Positions 55,086 through 56,841 of a stretch of 56,841 nt of DNA are shown piece after piece. The notes under the pieces are model-generated. The model had not been told where the DNA came from. It worked only from the letters and a program-made list of their open reading frames with translations, and ran no database searches. The position numbers and the translations under genes are program-made. Origin of the DNA: Pseudomonadota bacterium. Its GTDB lineage: Bacteria; Pseudomonadota; Alphaproteobacteria; Rhizobiales; Beijerinckiaceae. The DNA lies in contig JAKAJL010000022.1 in assembly GCA_021813805.1 (NCBI GenBank), forward strand, positions 1 to 56,841. The letters run 5' to 3'. Position 1 is the first letter of the stretch, and every line of letters starts with the position of its first letter.

Positions 55086-56351
55086 ATGAATGTTCTCCTT
55101 ATTGGCTCCGGCGGGCGCGAACATGCGCTTGCCCTCGCGCTCGCCAAAAGCCCGCTGCTGGACCGCCTGTTCGTCGCTCCCGGCAACCCCGGCACGGCGC
55201 AGGTCGCGCACAATGTCGCGCTGGACGCGAACGATTTCGCGGGCGTCATCGCCTTCTGCCGGGCGGAGGCGATCGGTCTCGTGGTCGTCGGCCCCGAACA
55301 GCCTCTGGTCGAAGGGCTGGTCGATGCGCTGGAAGCAGCGGGACTCAGGGCGTTCGGGCCGAGCAAGGCGGCGGCGCGGCTGGAAGGCTCCAAGGGCTTC
55401 ACCAAAGATCTCTGCGCGAAATACGACATCCCGACCGGCGCCTATGAACGTTTTGTTGACCGGGAAAAGGCGCTGGCCTATGTGCGCGAAAAAGGGGCTC
55501 CAATCGTGGTCAAGGCCGACGGTCTTGCCGCCGGCAAGGGCGTGGTCGTCGCCATGACGCTCGAACAGGCCGAGCAGGCGGTCGATGCGCTGTTTTCCGG
55601 GGCCTTCGGCGCGGCGGGCGCCGAAGCGGTGATCGAGGAATGGCTCGACGGCGAGGAAGCCTCGTTCTTCGCGCTGTGTGACGGCGAGAAGGCCGTCGCC
55701 TTCGCCTCCGCCCAGGACCATAAGCGCGTCGGCGACGGCGACCAGGGGCCGAACACCGGCGGCATGGGCGCTTTTTCGCCCGCCCCCATCATGACCCCCG
55801 AGATCAGCGCGCGAGTGATGCGCGAGATCGTGGAGCCGACCGTCGCGGCGATGAAGGCCGAGGGCTGTCCGTTCAGCGGAGTCCTGTTCGCCGGTCTGAT
55901 GATCGGCAAGGACGGCCCCAAACTCATCGAATACAACACGCGCTTCGGCGACCCCGAATGCCAGGTCATGATGGCGCGTCTCGAGGATGACCTGCTCGGA
56001 CTGCTGCTCGCCTGCGCCGAACGCCGCCTGCCGGAACAAGTCCGCCTGTCGGCGAAAACCGCCCTGACCGTGGTTCTCGCGGCGCGCGGCTATCCCGGAA
56101 CGCCGCTCAAGGGGGGACGGATCGAGGCCATCGACGAGGCGGAAAAAATCCCCGGCGTCACCGTCATCCACGCCGGCACGAAAATCGAGGGCGGCCAGCT
56201 CGTCGCCAATGGCGGCCGCGTGCTCAATGTCGTCGCCCTCGCCGGCAGCGTCGCCGAAGCCCAGGCCCTCGCCTATCGCGGGGTTGACGCCATCCGTTTC
56301 CCCGACGGCTTCTGCCGGCGCGACATCGGGTGGCGGGCGATCGGGCGCTGA
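55086..56351 (+). CDS. purD: Phosphoribosylamine-glycine ligase PurD
   Basis: PurD adds glycine to phosphoribosylamine, the second step of purine synthesis. The 421-residue ATP-grasp enzyme has the start [20 protein letters not shown], the [18 protein letters not shown] block, the ATP-grasp loop [20 protein letters not shown] and the metal-binding [20 protein letters not shown]. It is full length with an intact C-terminal domain. Confidence 0.97.
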   Translation: MNVLLIGSGGREHALALALAKSPLLDRLFVAPGNPGTAQVAHNVALDANDFAGVIAFCRAEAIGLVVVGPEQPLVEGLVDALEAAGLRAFGPSKAAARLEGSKGFTKDLCAKYDIPTGAYERFVDREKALAYVREKGAPIVVKADGLAAGKGVVVAMTLEQAEQAVDALFSGAFGAAGAEAVIEEWLDGEEASFFALCDGEKAVAFASAQDHKRVGDGDQGPNTGGMGAFSPAPIMTPEISARVMREIVEPTVAAMKAEGCPFSGVLFAGLMIGKDGPKLIEYNTRFGDPECQVMMARLEDDLLGLLLACAERRLPEQVRLSAKTALTVVLAARGYPGTPLKGGRIEAIDEAEKIPGVTVIHAGTKIEGGQLVANGGRVLNVVALAGSVAEAQALAYRGVDAIRFPDGFCRRDIGWRAIGR

Positions 56352-56748
56352 CGCGCGCTCGACTCATCCGCCCGAACCGGAGAGGCGGAATGAGACGCCC
56401 CGTGTTTCGAAAATTCTCCGTCGCGCCGCCTTAGGCGCTGCCAAGGCTCCGGTTGCAGGATTTTTTTGCCTTGAAAGCGTCGCAAAGGCGCGAATGCTAT
56501 CGACAAACTGAATAATTGAATATACGAATATATCTGATCAAAAACGATCCGCCAGCCAACCATGCGGCGGAAGGGGAGGCGATTGCGCTCGGCTGAAAGA
56601 GCATCGGCGGAATAGACGGCGCATCTGGGAATTCAACGCTGGTCGGGCCGAGGCCGGCAAGCGCCGTGGTCGTTTGCTTGCGCGCGTCGTTCAGGCGGCG
56701 GCGGCGTGGCCGATGTCTACGACGAGGACAAATGTTTGGGAGGTTGAG
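56352..56748. other. Gap after purD, with a possible terminator and an AT-rich promoter-like stretch
   Basis: These 397 bases hold no supportable gene. A weak GCGCC/GGCGC stem near 56426-56440 is followed by a run of seven T at 56460-56466, possibly the purD terminator. The stretch 56505-56545, with the direct repeat GAATATAC-GAATATAT, is AT-rich and may be the promoter of the gene at 56749. Confidence 0.35.
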
Positions 56749-56841
56749 ATGGCGGCTTTATTTAGTGACGACTGGATGGTTGATTTTGGGAATGCGTGGA
56801 ATGACGATCCTGATCTTGGGGACGCTTTGGCGAAGATTGGG
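56749..56841 (+). CDS. Start of a gene cut by the window edge, possibly an SCP2-like protein
   Basis: An ATG 5 bases after GGGAGG opens 31 codons to the window end. The peptide starts MAALFSDDWMVDFGNAWND and continues with DPDLGDALAKIG. The opening is reminiscent of sterol-carrier-protein-2 domain proteins, from memory and with little sequence to judge. Codons here use many T-ending forms (GAT, CTT, TTT), unlike the GC-ending codons elsewhere in the window. Confidence 0.6.
   Translation, partial: MAALFSDDWMVDFGNAWNDDPDLGDALAKIG

Noticed and set aside
54842-55447. Open frames on both strands in the gap before purD
   Set aside because: Both run through the T tracts and into purD; the peptides contain Lys or Phe runs from the T/A stretches and no motif.

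Overview
The window is GC-rich chromosomal DNA of an alphaproteobacterium, most probably of the order Hyphomicrobiales (Rhizobiales). Its marker genes include motC, motE, flbT and flaF, a short FlgD, and no fliD or fliS. The gene orders flgB-flgC-fliE-flgG-flgA-flgI-motE-flgH-fliL-fliP, motB-motC-fliK and flgE-flgK-flgL-flaF-flbT-flgD-fliQ-flhA-fliR match, from memory, those of Sinorhizobium-type flagellar regions. The composition and the metabolic genes would fit a Beijerinckiaceae/Methylocystaceae-like organism, but I cannot place it to genus.

Region 1 (1-18681, minus strand) runs, in reading direction: an unknown gene, cheA, cheW, cheY, cheR, flgB, flgC, fliE, flgG, flgA, flgI, motE, flgH, fliL, fliP, flagellin, terminator, fliF, fliH, motB, motC, fliK (cut by the window edge). 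Region 2 (18938-27508) holds cheB on the plus strand, then flgF-fliI-unknown on the minus strand, and divergently motA-fliM-fliN-fliG-flhB-unknown on the plus strand. Region 3 (27609-39992, minus strand) is the hook, export and late block: flgE, flgK, flgL, flaF, flbT, flgD, fliQ, flhA, fliR, a FliJ-like gene, flgJ, flgN, a possible second FliL-like gene and a soluble chemoreceptor. Together these encode most of a flagellum (MS and C rings, export gate and ATPase, rod, P and L rings, hook, junction, filament, stator) and one chemotaxis pathway.

Region 4 (40164-56841) is mainly housekeeping: a diguanylate cyclase, a methyltransferase, an acyl-CoA ligase, an AmpG-like permease, phosphoglucomutase, an atypical NRAMP-family transporter with a small upstream gene and a hairpin-rich leader, nadA-nadB-nadC behind two matching palindromic operators, a TPR protein, an NTF2-like protein, purD, and the first 31 codons of one more gene.

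The most unusual items are: (i) a cytoplasmic chemoreceptor with a globin sensor, a PilZ domain and a C-terminal Cache-like domain, coded about 10 kb from a GGDEF enzyme; (ii) the NRAMP relative lacking the usual metal-site motifs, with its small gene and structured leader; (iii) the stem in the flagellin leader, in a genome that carries flbT; (iv) the paired NadQ-type palindromes before nadA. I see no CRISPR array, insertion sequence, prophage, tRNA or rRNA.
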